Assembly (NCBI GenBank): GCA_965644315.1
Contig: CBFFRQ010000066.1
Location: 496,001 to 560,000, forward strand
Origin: Caecitellus pseudoparvulus
Lineage: Eukaryota > Bigyra: Bicosoecida
DNA: 64,000 nt
Direction: 5' to 3'
The notes under the pieces were generated by a model that ran no database searches, was not told the origin of the DNA, and saw nothing but the letters and a program-made list of their open reading frames with translations. The position numbers and the translations under genes are program-made. This document shows positions 31,735 to 43,900 of this stretch, in pieces (the stretch's first letter is position 1; every line of letters starts with the position of its first letter).

Positions 31735-31950
31735 GGGGCAGTTGCTGCCGTCCCGTACATCCCCCTTCCACCACTTGAGTTGCGTGGGCATTTGATGGCG
31801 GCAGGCCGCTTTGAGAATCCACTTTGCGTTCAACAGCGCTTTGCATTTGTGCAGTTCAGGGGCTTGCCACCCCCACTTTGCTGAGCTGCGGAAGGGGCGC
31901 ACACCTGCTCGGCGAAGAGCGGTCTCTGCCCGAGTCTCACGGACCTGGGC

Positions 31951-32663
31951 ATGCGTGCAGCCTTGCTTGCGCTATGTCTGCCCTTTGTGGCGGCGCTTCC
32001 GTTGGAGTGCGTGGCTTTGCAGGCACGGCTGCACGAAACGCAGCATTGAAACTCCCTCTCCTCCTCTCAGGCTGTATGACGTTGAGCGTATAGCCGTGGA
32101 GGCACACTTTCAAGGCTTCGATCCAACGAGCTACACAGCAGCCAGGGGTGCGTGCTCTTCAGCACGAGTGCGGCCCAGCGCCGGCCTCTTGCATTTGCCA
32201 GTCTTGTCTCGCAGGGCCGCTGGCGTGCAAGCAGTTGCTGCAGCACAGATGCAGCGCGCAGGGGGAGCGTGCAGTGCCGCGTGTGTGCCAAGCTATCCCA
32301 GAAGGGACAGCTCTTCCTCACCAAAAGCCAGGGCGCCTCGCATTGAATGACAGGGACGCGGTGAATCGAACCTTCCTCTTCCTCTCCTGCCAGGTTCCGG
32401 AGCATCCTGGCGAGGTGCCGGAAGCGACGTCTGTGTGCCACAACAGCGATGCGCAAGCACCTTTTCTGTGCCTGGAGCAGAGCCAGGCGCTGTTTGCAGC
32501 GCGCTTCCACTGCACCTGTTGGGAACGGCTGGACTGGACGGGGTTATCTCGAGCACCTCACTCCGTGCCATCCATCTCCCAGGCCTTTCCCCTAGACAAG
32601 CAGTACCCAACCACACCACGGGACTATGGGACAGTGTACGGTGCACAGTTTCCTCCTCCATGA
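31951..32663 (+). CDS. Tentative secreted Cys-containing protein
   Basis: Tentative gene from splice signals. Exon 31951-32006 gives a signal-peptide-like start (MRAALLALCLPFVAALPLE). A GTGCGT...CTCAG intron leads in phase to 32071-32147 (LYDVERIAVEAHFQGFDPTSY). A second GTGCGT...CGCAG intron of 67 bp leads to 32215-32663. The product has 193 residues and about nine cysteines after the signal. I recognise no family. The two introns match the length and border sequence of confident introns elsewhere in the window, which supports the model; the last exon may hold a further intron. Confidence 0.4.
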
Positions 32664-32930
32664 CAGCGAAGCGGTACACCCTCGTGGATCCCCCTCGCCG
32701 CTGCCGTGTGCTGGACGAGCACAGCACCAGCCCCCCTGAACACGCTGCTAGGTGAGACACTCACAGATGCGGGCCCCACAAATACACACACACCCTCTAC
32801 ACACTTCCAGGGGCTTGGCGAGGGGCCCGCTCCTCGGAAGCTGCAGCAGACCACGCCGTGCACCAACACGTGGATCCTGCCGGCGTTTCGCCTGCAAGGT
32901 CCGCTCCGCCGTGCTTGCACATTTGCCACC

Positions 32931-35904
32931 ATGCGAGCGACGCTGGTCGTCCTGGCGTTGGCGGCTGCATCATTGATGCAGTCCGCGGAAGCTGTGGACC
33001 GTTCCAAGTTTCGCACCTGCTCCCAAACCGGCTTCTGCAAGCGCCATCGAAACGTCGAGAGCGAGCCAGTGGTGAGTGTGGAAACGCAAGGGCCTGGAGG
33101 GCGCAGGCGCACTGTCCCCCACATTTTGCACGCAGTTTCGTCTTGATTCGTCTTCGTTGGTGCTGGAGGGGGCGCTCCTGACTGGCAAAGCGCAGAGTGC
33201 AGTCCCCGGCTCGCCTGGCTTCGACTTCAGTGTGCGCTGCATGGCAACTGGCTCTGTCCAGGTGCGCATTGTGGAGGCGGGCATGAAGCCGCGGTGGGAG
33301 TCGCCCGACATTCTGGTCCCGGAAGGGCTTGTATCGGCTGAAGGAGTGGCGCAGGTGGCGTCCACTCACGCTGACGTCGTGGCAGCAGGGGCTAGCGGTG
33401 ATGCCTTCCTGGCGTTCACCTCCGGCGATGGCCAGAAAGTGGTGGTGGCCATCGGCGGCTCCCCTCTGGCCGTGCGCGTGTTTGTGGGGGGTGTTGAAGC
33501 CGTCAGCATCAACTCCATGGGGAAGCTCTATTTTGAGCATCGGCGGCAGCGGGACGGCTCCGCAGCGCGGTCGTTGGAGGAAGGCTCTGCAGGAGCAGGC
33601 CAGGACACCCGCAAGATCCTGGACTGGGGTGAAGACGGCAAACCCATCTACGCAGACGAAGGCGATGTCGCCGAAGCACCAGTCGACGCGCAGGGCAGCA
33701 GTGACGACGGCGCAGGGGCACAGGGCCGAGAACTGGCGGGGCATGATCAAGCCGGCATGTGGGAGGAGTCCTTCGGCAGCCACACGGACACCAAGCCCAA
33801 CGGGCCCATGTCTGTGGGCTCTGACATCTCCTTCCCCTTTGCATCCGCCGTGTACGGCATCCCAGAGCACGCCACAGACCTGGCGCTGAAGCACACTGAC
33901 GGCTCTGCGGGCGGCTACAGCGAGCCGTACCGGCTGTACAACTTGGACGTCTTTGAGTACGAGATGGATAACCCCATGGCACTGTACGGCAGCATTCCCG
34001 TCATGGTGGCGGCGAACGCTGAGGGGCGCGCCGCGGGGGTGTTCTGGAACAACCCAACAGAAACCTTCGTGGACGTGGCCGCCGGCCCGTCTGGTACCGG
34101 CAAGACCAGCCGGTGGATGTCTGAGTCAGGGGTCTTCGACGTGTGGGTGTTGGCTGGCCCCACTGCACACGCTGTCTTCAAGCAGTACGCCAGCATCACT
34201 GGCACGCAAGCGCTCCCGCCCAAGTTCGCCCTGGCATACCACCAGTGCCGCTGGAACTACAAGGATGAAGGGGATGTTGCTGCGGTGGACGCTGGGTTTG
34301 AGGAGCACGACTTCCCCTACGACGTCATCTGGCTCGACATCGAGCACACGGACGGGAAGCGCTACTTCACGTGGGACAAGCACTTGTTCCCCAACCCAGT
34401 GGAGATGCAGAACAAGCTGGCAGCTCGAGGGCACAAGATGGTCACCATCGTGGACCCCCACATCAAGCGCGACAACGCCTATGCCGTGCACTCGGAGGCC
34501 ACATCCAAGGGGCTGTACATCAAGGACAAGCACGGCGGCGACCTGGACGGCTGGTGCTGGCCCGGCTCCTCCTCCTACCTGGACTTCACCGCACCCCATG
34601 TGCGGGAATGGTGGGCCGACCGCTTCTCGCTGGACAACTACCAAGGCAGCACGCTGAACTTGTTCACGTGGAACGACATGAATGAGCCCAGTGTGTTCAA
34701 CGGCCCAGAGGTCAGCATGGACAAGGACGCCTTGTCACTGGCGGGTGTCGAGCACAGGGAGTGGCACAACATGTACGGCTTCTACCAGCAGTGGGCTACA
34801 GGCCGGGGCCAGGTGAAGCGCAACGAGAATGAAGAGGCTGCCCGCCCCTTTGTCCTCACCCGCGCCTTTTCAGCGGGCTCCCAGCGCATGGGGGCCATCT
34901 GGACGGGCGACAACGCGGCAGAGTGGGACCACCTTCGCGCCAGCGTGCCCATGCTGCTGACCATCAACATTGCAGGGCAGCACTTCGCGGGTGCCGACGT
35001 GGGTGGCTTCTTTGGAAACCCCGATGCCGAGTTGCTGACGCGGTGGTACCAAGCTGGCGCGTACCAGCCCTTTTTCCGCGCCCACGCCCACATTGACACC
35101 AAGCGCCGTGAGCCGTGGCTGTTCGGAGAGGAGACGCTGCAGCGCCTGCGTGCCGTCACCAGGGAGCGCTACGCTTTGCTGCCTCTGTGGTACACGGTGT
35201 TTTATCAGTCCCACGTCCACGGCCTGCCAGTCATGCGCCCCTTGTGGGTTGAGTTCCCAGGGGACGCAGCGCTGCTCTCGGAGCAGGGTGCGTGGATGGT
35301 TGGGGACGCACTGCTTGTGGCTCCCGTCATGCACCAAGGTGCCTCGTCGGTGAAGGTGCCGTTCCCAGGCTCTGGCACCCAATGGTACGACGTACGCAGC
35401 TTCCAGGCCTTCCAGGGGGGCGTGGCTCAGGTCGTGCAGGCGCCACTGGACACCGTCCCTGTGTTCCAGCGGAGCGGCACCATCGTGCCGAGGCAGGAAC
35501 GGCCTCGCCGCTCGTCAGCCCTCATGGCTAACGACCCGTACACGCTCACCATCGCGCCTTCCTCGGCAGGCAGTGCGTCGGGTCAGGTGTTCATGGACGA
35601 TGGCGAGTCTTTCGCCTTCACGAACGGCGCCTTTTCCTTGCTGTCCCTCGCGTACGCCAACGCAGGCAGCGAAGCGACCCTGACTGCGAGTGTTGTGGAT
35701 GGCGGTGTGGGCTTCCAGCCCTCCAACTCCGTTGAGCGCATCCGCATCTTGGGCGTGGAGCGCGCACCCTCCGCTGTTACCTCCACCTCCGGCACGCACA
35801 CAGCCGCAGTCACTTTTGCATTCGACAGCGCAAGCGGAGTTCTGACCCTGCGCAAGCCTGTGGAGGTGCTGGCCAGCAGCTGGAACATCAAGATCTCTTG
35901 GTAA
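32931..35904 (+). CDS. GANAB: ER glucosidase II alpha subunit (GH31)
   Basis: Glycoside hydrolase family 31 enzyme that trims the two inner glucoses from N-glycans in the ER and so controls the calnexin cycle. Exons are 32931-33071 and 33136-35904 (969 residues), like the usual ~940-960. It begins with a signal peptide (MRATLVVLALAAASLMQ, cut near SAEA), followed by the conserved VDRSKFRTCSQTGFCKRHR start. GH31 motifs are DVIWLDIEHTDGKRYFTWD, the nucleophile region FTWNDMNEPSVFNG (Asp near residue 558) and the acid/base region IWTGDNAAEWDH. HFAGADVGGFFGNP and YQPFFRAHAHIDT complete the active site. It needs a PRKCSH-type beta subunit, which is not encoded here. Confidence 0.93.
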
Positions 35905-35975
35905 GCAAGCCTCTGCAATGCATTGCGGGTGAGGTCGGCGGCACTCTCGACATTATCAATGGCCAGCAGGGCGCA

Positions 35976-36974
35976 CTAGCGGCCCGAGCACACCTTGGCG
36001 CGCACATCACTGAGGCGGCTCTTGGCGGCAGCCCCTCGGAAGCGACCCCGGTACTCAGAAGTGGGAGCCTTGAGCAGGGAGGGGTCAGCTGGGTACCGCA
36101 TGTTGCTGAACATGGGGTTGTCAGGGGAGATGAACCGCCGGCTCCAAGCTGCAGGGCGCGAGAATGACCCAGGCGCAGTCTCCACGACGCCTTTCCCATG
36201 TGCCTCCTGCTGCGCAACGTGGCGGGCGTACCGGGCTGAAGCCTGTGGCACCGGGCCTGTGCTGTACGTCACAAAGGTGCGGCTGAGGGCGGTGGCCGCA
36301 GCCGCCAGCTCCTTGGGGTGCCTCGCTGCACGCGAGTCTGGGCTGTCTGGCACTGTTACTGGCATGGTCAGATCCAGCGTGCTGGCCTGCTGAGCCCGCT
36401 GGCTGTGCCTCGTAGAGCAAGGCACGGGCGGCTCAGGCACAAGGCCCGGGACGATGGGAGTCGCCTGCCGAGGCGGCGCAGGGGCGTGCACCGCAAGCGG
36501 AGTGGTCGGGAGCACACCATGGGATCCCAGCGTGCTTTGTGTCGCCGCTGCAGCAGCTGCTCGGGCCCTGGCGGAAGGTGGTTTGGGCGGTGTCCACACA
36601 CGCTCTGGCAGCACTCGACCTGCACTTCTGACTGGCGCCTGCTGAGCCTGAGAGGCGGTGTCAGGCTGTGTGGCATAAAAGGCACCCATAAACTCCTCAG
36701 ACTCTGCCATGCACTTGGGCTGCGTGGGCGGGGGCGCATGGCCTTCAAGTTTGCTCGGAGTCGTTTCAGGTGCAGGCAGCTTGTCCAAGTTCAGCGGTGG
36801 CACACCCATGGAGCAGGCGTTTCGCTGCGACGTGCGGAACGAACGCTTCGCGCACTGTGAAGGACTGGAGGCAATTGCAATGCTTTGTATAGTCGCTGGT
36901 GCTTGCGTGTTCTCAGCATGGAACGTGCGCCTGCTGCTGCATCGAGGCTCAGGGGAGACTGCAGGTGACACCAT
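35976..36974 (-). CDS. Hypothetical disordered protein
   Basis: Unrecognised protein. The first ATG in frame is at 36974 (332 residues), but the frame stays open about 280 bp further upstream without an ATG, so a 5' exon may be missing from this model. The sequence is rich in Ala, Pro, Ser and Arg with many short Pro-containing stretches, and looks disordered throughout. The last ~45 residues (FSNMRYPADPSLLKAPTSEY and a basic end) may fold or bind. Its stop lies 71 bp from that of the convergent glucosidase II gene. Confidence 0.5.
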   Translation of the reverse strand: MVSPAVSPEPRCSSRRTFHAENTQAPATIQSIAIASSPSQCAKRSFRTSQRNACSMGVPPLNLDKLPAPETTPSKLEGHAPPPTQPKCMAESEEFMGAFYATQPDTASQAQQAPVRSAGRVLPERVWTPPKPPSARARAAAAAATQSTLGSHGVLPTTPLAVHAPAPPRQATPIVPGLVPEPPVPCSTRHSQRAQQASTLDLTMPVTVPDSPDSRAARHPKELAAAATALSRTFVTYSTGPVPQASARYARHVAQQEAHGKGVVETAPGSFSRPAAWSRRFISPDNPMFSNMRYPADPSLLKAPTSEYRGRFRGAAAKSRLSDVRAKVCSGR

Positions 36975-37991
36975 GCGCCTCAGCGCGTGGGCTGTGGGCG
37001 ACTGCACAGGGTGTGGATCAGCTACGGCTGGTGAAGACTGCAGCGAAATCTTCCGTGCAGTGTCCAGGGCTTTGGCATGCCGCCGAGCGGTGGCCGCTAG
37101 CTGGGGTCCTGGGCTGCTCGCCTCGACCACCCGGGGGTTGCCAGGCTCAGAGAGAGGCGAGGCCAGTGCAACGGCACTGGGCTTGTCAACCTTGAATTTG
37201 AAGGGGACAAACGATGTGGCTGATGTTGTACTCCACTGTGATGCGTCATGGCAAGCGCAGGGAGGGGAAGAATGCGGTGCTGGCGTTACGCTGAAACGCT
37301 AACGTCCGCAATCGCACCCTTTCGTTGCCTTGCTGCGGGAAATCCTGAAGAAGCGCGGAAAGGTGATCAACACTGTTCTTAATTCTAAAAACCCCAATGC
37401 GGGTGCGCTCCACAATGCGCTCCGAGCTCTCTGGCATGGCGTCCACCCCGCGCTGCTGGTCTGGTGCTTCACGAGCTGGGCTCTGCATTGCTGCGTTGTC
37501 CCGTTGGCTGTTGCTGAAGGCGAAAGCTGTGGAGGATAGCATACCCAACTTCACAGCAGACTGTTCCTGTGCTCTGAATGAGTATGGCTGAATTTGTCGC
37601 CACCTTCCAACTTGCAAGCAGGCTGGACAAGACCATCTGCAGTGTGTGGTCAGCCCGAAACCTGTGCCAAATTAAATACGTGCCCAGTAAGGGAGCTGCG
37701 CACATTCAGGTATGACCTGCAAGGTGGCACTCTGAGATCATTTCGGCACCACCTGACGCCAGCTGCATCAGCCCCCTCAAAGTGCGAAGTGACCTGCGTT
37801 GCCAAGTGCCTCCGACGGCAATCACAGACTCTCCAAGTGCTGGCTTCCCGCGTGAGCCTTGACAACTTCTAAGTGCTGTCTGTAGCTGCAGGCTCTTTGC
37901 TTCTTCTCCCCCAGCCGCGTGTGCTTCTGCTGCGCTTCATTCTTGAAACGCAAGGCTGAAACGCAGGCCTGTGGCCACCACACAATAAAGC
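36975..37991. other. 1-kb intergenic region, nothing firm recognised
   Basis: About 1 kb between two divergent genes, less GC-rich than its surroundings. The part up to about 37,250 is an open continuation of the minus-strand gene to its left and may hold its 5' exon. Other frames begin with non-ATG codons and resemble nothing. AATAAA occurs at about 37,983, just before the giant gene's ATG. Confidence 0.35.
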
Positions 37992-40900
37992 ATGCGGCGG
38001 GAACTGTCGTTCGCGAGAATACCCGCCCTCCTCATTTCGTGCTCTCTTGTGATCGAGGCCTCCTCCGCTGCCGCGACTGTCTCAGTTGGGCTCCCGGAGC
38101 ACCTCATCCTTAGTGAAGCCCGTGGCTCGTACTCGTACGAAGTGCAGCTCCTGCGCGAGCCTGCAAGCAATGTCAGCGTCCGCCTGCACTGGCAAACGAG
38201 CCCTGCAGGGATGAACGTGACATTTCAACCAAGTGAACTCACCTTTCGCCGCTTATCTTGGCAAGAGCCTCAAAGTGTGTCCTTGTTCGTTGGGAACGAC
38301 AACGCTGCCTCGCATGCCGGGCAGTGGACGGCAACGTTGACACACCTTGTGGACAGCAATGACACGCAGTTCCAGGACGCAAACGTGGAGCCTGGGCAGC
38401 CTACTCTAATTTCAGTTCAAGATGACGACTTGCCTTCTATCCTTGTTGATCCTCCCCCACCGTTCTTGCTGGAAGGTTCCTCCACTTCGTACAGCCTTGC
38501 TCTTGCAGCTGCACCCGCCACGGGGAATGTGCTGGTTACCGCCGCAGTGGCAAGTAACGTAAGTGTCTCCTTGACACCTTCGTGGCTTTCGTTTGGCCCG
38601 GGTAACTGGAGCGTGCCACAGGCGGTGTCTGTGTCAAGCAGCGTGGACTTCGTGGCGCGGGGCAAGCTGAGGGCTTCCATCCACCACACGCTCTCAGCTT
38701 CTGAACTCTCTGGCTATGATGGCGCACCTTTTCTGCCCTCTGGAGATTTCATTTTAGATGTACTTGACGTGGACCGAGCAGGTGTGTCGCTCTCCGCCTC
38801 TTTTGTGTCTGTCGTTGAGGAGCAGTTCAACGCAACGTACACGGTGAGCTTGACTTCCAAGCCCCTGCACCCTGTAGTCATTGATCTGGCTGCTGTGGGA
38901 TCCACAAGCAATGGGACCGTTGTTGATGGATCATTACAAGCCCCAGGCAGCAGTGCCCTGATCATCACGCCCCCGAGCATTATCGTGCACCCTGACTCTT
39001 GGGAAACTGCTCGCATCGTCACAGTGGCCATGCCGCCAAGTGCCGGCGCTGATGGCACCATGGCCTTCCACATTCTCCACACCGCTCAAAGCCTTGATCT
39101 TGCTTATGGCGGGGGGCAGCATGTCTTCCTTCCCTCGCCAGCAGTCCATGTCTCTGCGTTCGACGCCCACAGCCGGGCAATCGTCGTGAACTGCTCCCTG
39201 CTCGTGCTCGAGGAGGGCAGCCCTGGCGTGGCAAGCGTCCGGCTTGCATCGCTCCCCGTGCACAGCGTGCACGTCAACATGTCCCTTTCTTCCCTTGTGC
39301 CCGTGACGCTTTCCCCTAATTGGCTAGTCTTCACCCGTGAGAACTGGAGTGCCCCGCAGACCGTAACTGTAAAGGTCTCAGCAGGCGCCGTGGGGAGCAA
39401 TGAGGAGAGTGCTGACGTAATGTTTCATGTCACCAGTGAAGATCCGGGTTATGCCTCTGCCGCCATCCTGCCGGCTGATCGTGTGCGCCTCCAACTCGCT
39501 CGGAGGCAGCAAGCGGCGCTGCTCCTGCCAACCCCAGACATGTATGTCGAGGAGGGTTCCGAGACCGCCTACGCTCTTCAATTGACATCACAGCCTGCAG
39601 AGATCTTCCATGTGGCGGTGCAGGTTCAAGACCAACTTGGGCTTGTGCGTGTGACCCCCGAGTCTGTGGCAGTGTCCCCTCACCTGTGGCAGCAGCCACT
39701 TCACTTCGTATTGCATGCAGATGTCGACGGCGTGCAGACAGTGCCACCACTCCGCCTTGTCAACGTGTCTCATGTTGTTGTTCCAGCGAATGCGTCCCAC
39801 CTCGCTCCCGTTGCAAGGCCGAATGGTGGGCGCCTGAGACTGTGGGTTTTCGACGCAGACACTGCCTGCACACGTCCCTGCCCTGCTGGCCAGTACACAG
39901 TCTCTGAAAACGGCTTGCCACTGTGTCGGCAGTGCCCTCCCGGGCACGGGTGTCCAGGTGCATGCCAGCTCCCTCAGGCCTGCTCTCCAGGGACTGCAGC
40001 TCAAGCATCTGCCAATGGGAGCGCTTCATCCTGTACGCCGTGTGAGGCGGGGTCATTCACCATCACTAGCGGGTCAGACATGTGCTCTCCTTGTCCAGCA
40101 GGCCACTCCTGCGCAAACGCGTCGTCAGTACCTCTGCCATGCCCTGTAGGGTCCTTTGCAAGCGAAGGGAATGGGACGTGCCTACCTTGTCCGCCGGGGC
40201 ATTCGTGTCTCGCCGCCACCTCGTCCCCGCAGCTCTGCCCGACAGGCACGTACTCTTTGAACGGGACTGGATTTTGCTTGCCATGCCCCCTTGGCATGGC
40301 TTGTCCGCTTCCGTTTGCCTTGCCTTCTTTGTGTCCAAAGGGATCCGCATCTCCAGCAGGGTCTTCCGTGTGCACTGCATGTGAGCCTGGAACATACGCC
40401 GCTGTAGAGGGTGCAAGCGCCTGCACCCTGTGCCCTGCAGGGCATGCGTGTTCCAATGCGACACGCCCTCCAACCGCTTGCGAACCAGGCTCATTTGCAG
40501 GTGCAGGCCAGTTGGCGTGCCAAGTGTGCGCTGCCGGCAGCTACGCCAACACTTCTGGGCAAGCCACTTGCAGCCAATGCCCCCCCGGGTACATGTGTTC
40601 AGGAGCCCAAATCAGCCCCCGTCTGTGCCCCAGAGGAAGGTGGTCAAGTGGTTCGATGCTCACATGCAGCTTCTGTGACGCTGGTATGTTTCCAGACCCG
40701 GCGCAAACGTCCTGCCTTGTCTGTCCGAGCGGGCACATGTGCCCGGTGGGTGTCTCGGAGCCCGAGGCTTGCCCTCCTGGCACACACTCTAACGGCAGCG
40801 CTCCGGGGCAAACCTGCGAAGCATGTTTGCCGGGACATTTTTGCCCTGGAGTGGCGGCACCTCAGCAAGGGTGCCCGGGCAACTCGTTCAGCAGCGAAGC

Positions 40901-43900
40901 CGGAGCTGCGGCCTGCACCGCATGTCCGCTGGGTGCAGAGTGTTTGGATGTGGCCCAGGACCCTGTCCCGTGCACCCAAGGCAGCCATCGATCTGCCGAT
41001 TTCATGCTGAACTGTCAAGAATGCCCAGCTGGGTATGCATGCGGGGACCCAAGTCAGACACCCCTGCCATGTCAGCAAGGGACTTACGCGGCAGGCAACT
41101 CCACAGCCTGCTTGGCATGCCCGCCAGGGTTTAGCTGCAGTGCCGAGGCAGTGCTCGGAGCGTGCGCACCAGGGACTGCATGGGACGGGATGGTAACGTG
41201 CCGCACGTGTCAAGCAGGGCAGGCTTGTGCAGGCGGAGCGTCGCTTCCAATTTCCTGCCCTCCTGGGACGCACGCGGCTCTGCCTGGGTCCACAGAGTGC
41301 AGCTCGTGCCCAGCGGGGTCATCGTGCCCAGTCCCCACGCTCGCGCCTACATCTTGCATGCCTGGAACGTATAGCACTGGCGGGAGCACAGCATGCACGG
41401 TGTGTCCTGCCGGGCATTTTTGCTCTGACCCGACAGCAGCCATTGTGACCCCATGTCCATCAGGCAGTTATGCAATTCCCGGCCAAGCGGCTTGTACTAG
41501 TTGCCCGCCTGGCCATGCGTGCCCCTATACCACAGTGGCTTTAGAGATAGCCTGTGCTCCTGGCACGTATGCAAGTGGGGGTTCAAGTGTGTGTTCGCAG
41601 TGCCCAGCGGGCTTTGCATGCCTCGACACGGTGGGGGCGGCCATCATCCGCTGCCCTGCCGGTTACTTCTCCAGTCCAGGCAGCACGTCCTGCACAGTGT
41701 GCCCATCAGGGTTCGTATGCAATGGCACGGCCAGCGGGGGTGCGTTCGGGTACAGCTGTCCTGCCGGAACCTTGGCTCGAAATGGTACTTCATGTCAGCA
41801 ATGCCCACCAGGTTGGGCTTGCCCGCTACCTGATGGCACAGGCATGCAGCCTTGCCCTGCTGGAAAGTACTCCTTGGGGGGTGCATCATCGTGCACCACT
41901 TGTCCTGCAGGCTTTGCTTGCCCTTCCACTGTCGAAGCAGTGACAATGCCTTGCCCGCCAGGCAGCTTTTCGACCGGTGGCGCCTCAGTGTGCACCGCCT
42001 GTCCTGCAGGGTTTGCCTGCCCGACAAACACCTCCAGTCCAGTGCCATGTTCCGCAGGCACTTACAGCTTGGGAGCATCTCGCTCGTGCACTATCTGCCC
42101 GGAAGGGCATGTATGCCCTGCTGCGTCTGTTGGCGTCTCGCCAGTGCCCTGCCCTGCCGGCACGTGGGCAGGCAACGGCAGCAGCGTCTGCCACACTGCA
42201 AGCCCAGGGCATGTCCCGCAGAGTGGCGCATCTGCACCAAATTCCTCCAACTCCCAAGTTGGTGTGGGGTTCTACACGGCGCGGAATCCCACTGTCTCGG
42301 AATGGTTTGCTTTGGAGGCACGACCCTGCGCTGCCGGCAGGTACGGTACTCGGGCAGGTGCAGGGTCTGAGGAGGTGGGCTGCACACTGACTTGTGAAGC
42401 CGGGAACTTTTGTCCTCCGGGAACGGCTTCGGGTGACCAGGTAGACTGCCCTGCTGGCTTCTTCTGCCCCCCTGGCAGCGGGTCTCCGACCGCCTGTCCA
42501 GCAGGCCGATTTAGCTCTCTGCTCCGCGCAACAGCGTTAGCAAACTGCACGCTTTGCACGGCTGGATCATTTTGCAGTGGGCCAGGGAGCACGTCTACTG
42601 AGCCCTGCCCGGCAGGGTACGTCTGCCCGCCTGGCTCCGCGGATGCCACACGCATGGCTTGCCCCGCTGGAACGTACCTTCCCACGCAAAGCAGTTCAGC
42701 GCTCAGCGAGTGCTTGGCTTGCCCTGCAGGGTCGTTTTGCCCCGTCGCTTCTGCAAGCCCACTACCTTGTGTGGTAGGAACATACTCAGCGAAGGAGGGC
42801 CTCTCCATGTCCCAGCAGTGCACCCCCTGTCTGCCTGGGCAGGTCTGCTCTGCGCGAGGTCTGCTTGAACCGGACGGAGCATGCGCACCAGGGCACTACT
42901 GCCCGCAGGGCTCTGGAGCTGCCTTCGACTATGCCTGTCCTGCAGGGACTTTCTCCAACGCAGCAAACCTATCTTCCGCCGAGCAGTGTGACATCTGCCC
43001 GGCAGGCTTTGCATGCAGGGCAGGAACCGGAGGGGGCGCCCCTCCGCGACGCTGCTCGCCAGGTCACTTCTGCCCTGCGGGCTCTATTGGTGTCACTCAG
43101 GAGCGTTGCCCGCCTGGGACGTACAGTCCCGACCAGGGACTATTTGCCTCTTCGCAGTGCGCGGTGTGCCCAGCTGGGCAGTTCTGCCGAGGGGGAGGGG
43201 CATCTCCTGACGGTGTCTGTCCGCAAGGGCACTTCTGCCCAGAACGCACCTTTGAGCCGCGGCGACACCCATGCCCAGGGGGAACCTTCAACGACCGGTT
43301 TGGGATGACTTCCATGGCGAACTGCACCGCTTGCCCTGCAGGCCATTTTTGCAGCGTAGGGTCAGTGGGTCCGGCGCCCTGTCCCCCGGGGTCCTACGGA
43401 AACCAAACTGGGTTGCTGACAGGCAGCTGGTGGAGTGGTTCTGATGCTGCCTGCAAGCGTTGCCCAGCAGGCTACTTCTGCGCCAGTGCTAGCGTCGAGC
43501 CGCAGATCTGCATGGCAGGAACGTACAGTCCGCAGAACTCCTCTGAATGCTTGCCGTGCCTGGCTGGGCACGCCTGCTACGCCCAGGGCATCAGCGAGGA
43601 GACCATGCTTGTGGACCTTCGCTGCCCTGCTGGGCTATTTTGCAGAGCTGGAGCTGACATGCAGCCAACTGCAGAGAACTTCAACTGCACAGCTGGGCAT
43701 TTCTGCCCTGAAGCAACGCACAGAGAAATACCGTGCCCGCCTGGCACCTTCGCGCAACAGCCGGGCTCGTTAGCCTGCGATCCTTGCCCACCGGGCGGTT
43801 TCTGCCTTGAAGGTGCTGATGCCGTAAGCGGGCCCTGCGCCCCAGGCTACTATTGTCCTCAAGGCAGCACTTCTGCAGATGCCGAATGGTGCCCCGCGGG

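Noticed and set aside
32340-32380. A minus-strand GGTTCGATTC box resembling a tRNA T-loop
   Set aside because: The flanking 5-bp stem does not pair and no A-box, anticodon arm or acceptor stem fits. It lies within a probable exon.
37246-37617. A minus-strand frame in the 1-kb intergenic region as an upstream exon of the disordered protein
   Set aside because: It begins with TTG, and no donor/acceptor pair joins it in phase to the downstream frame.
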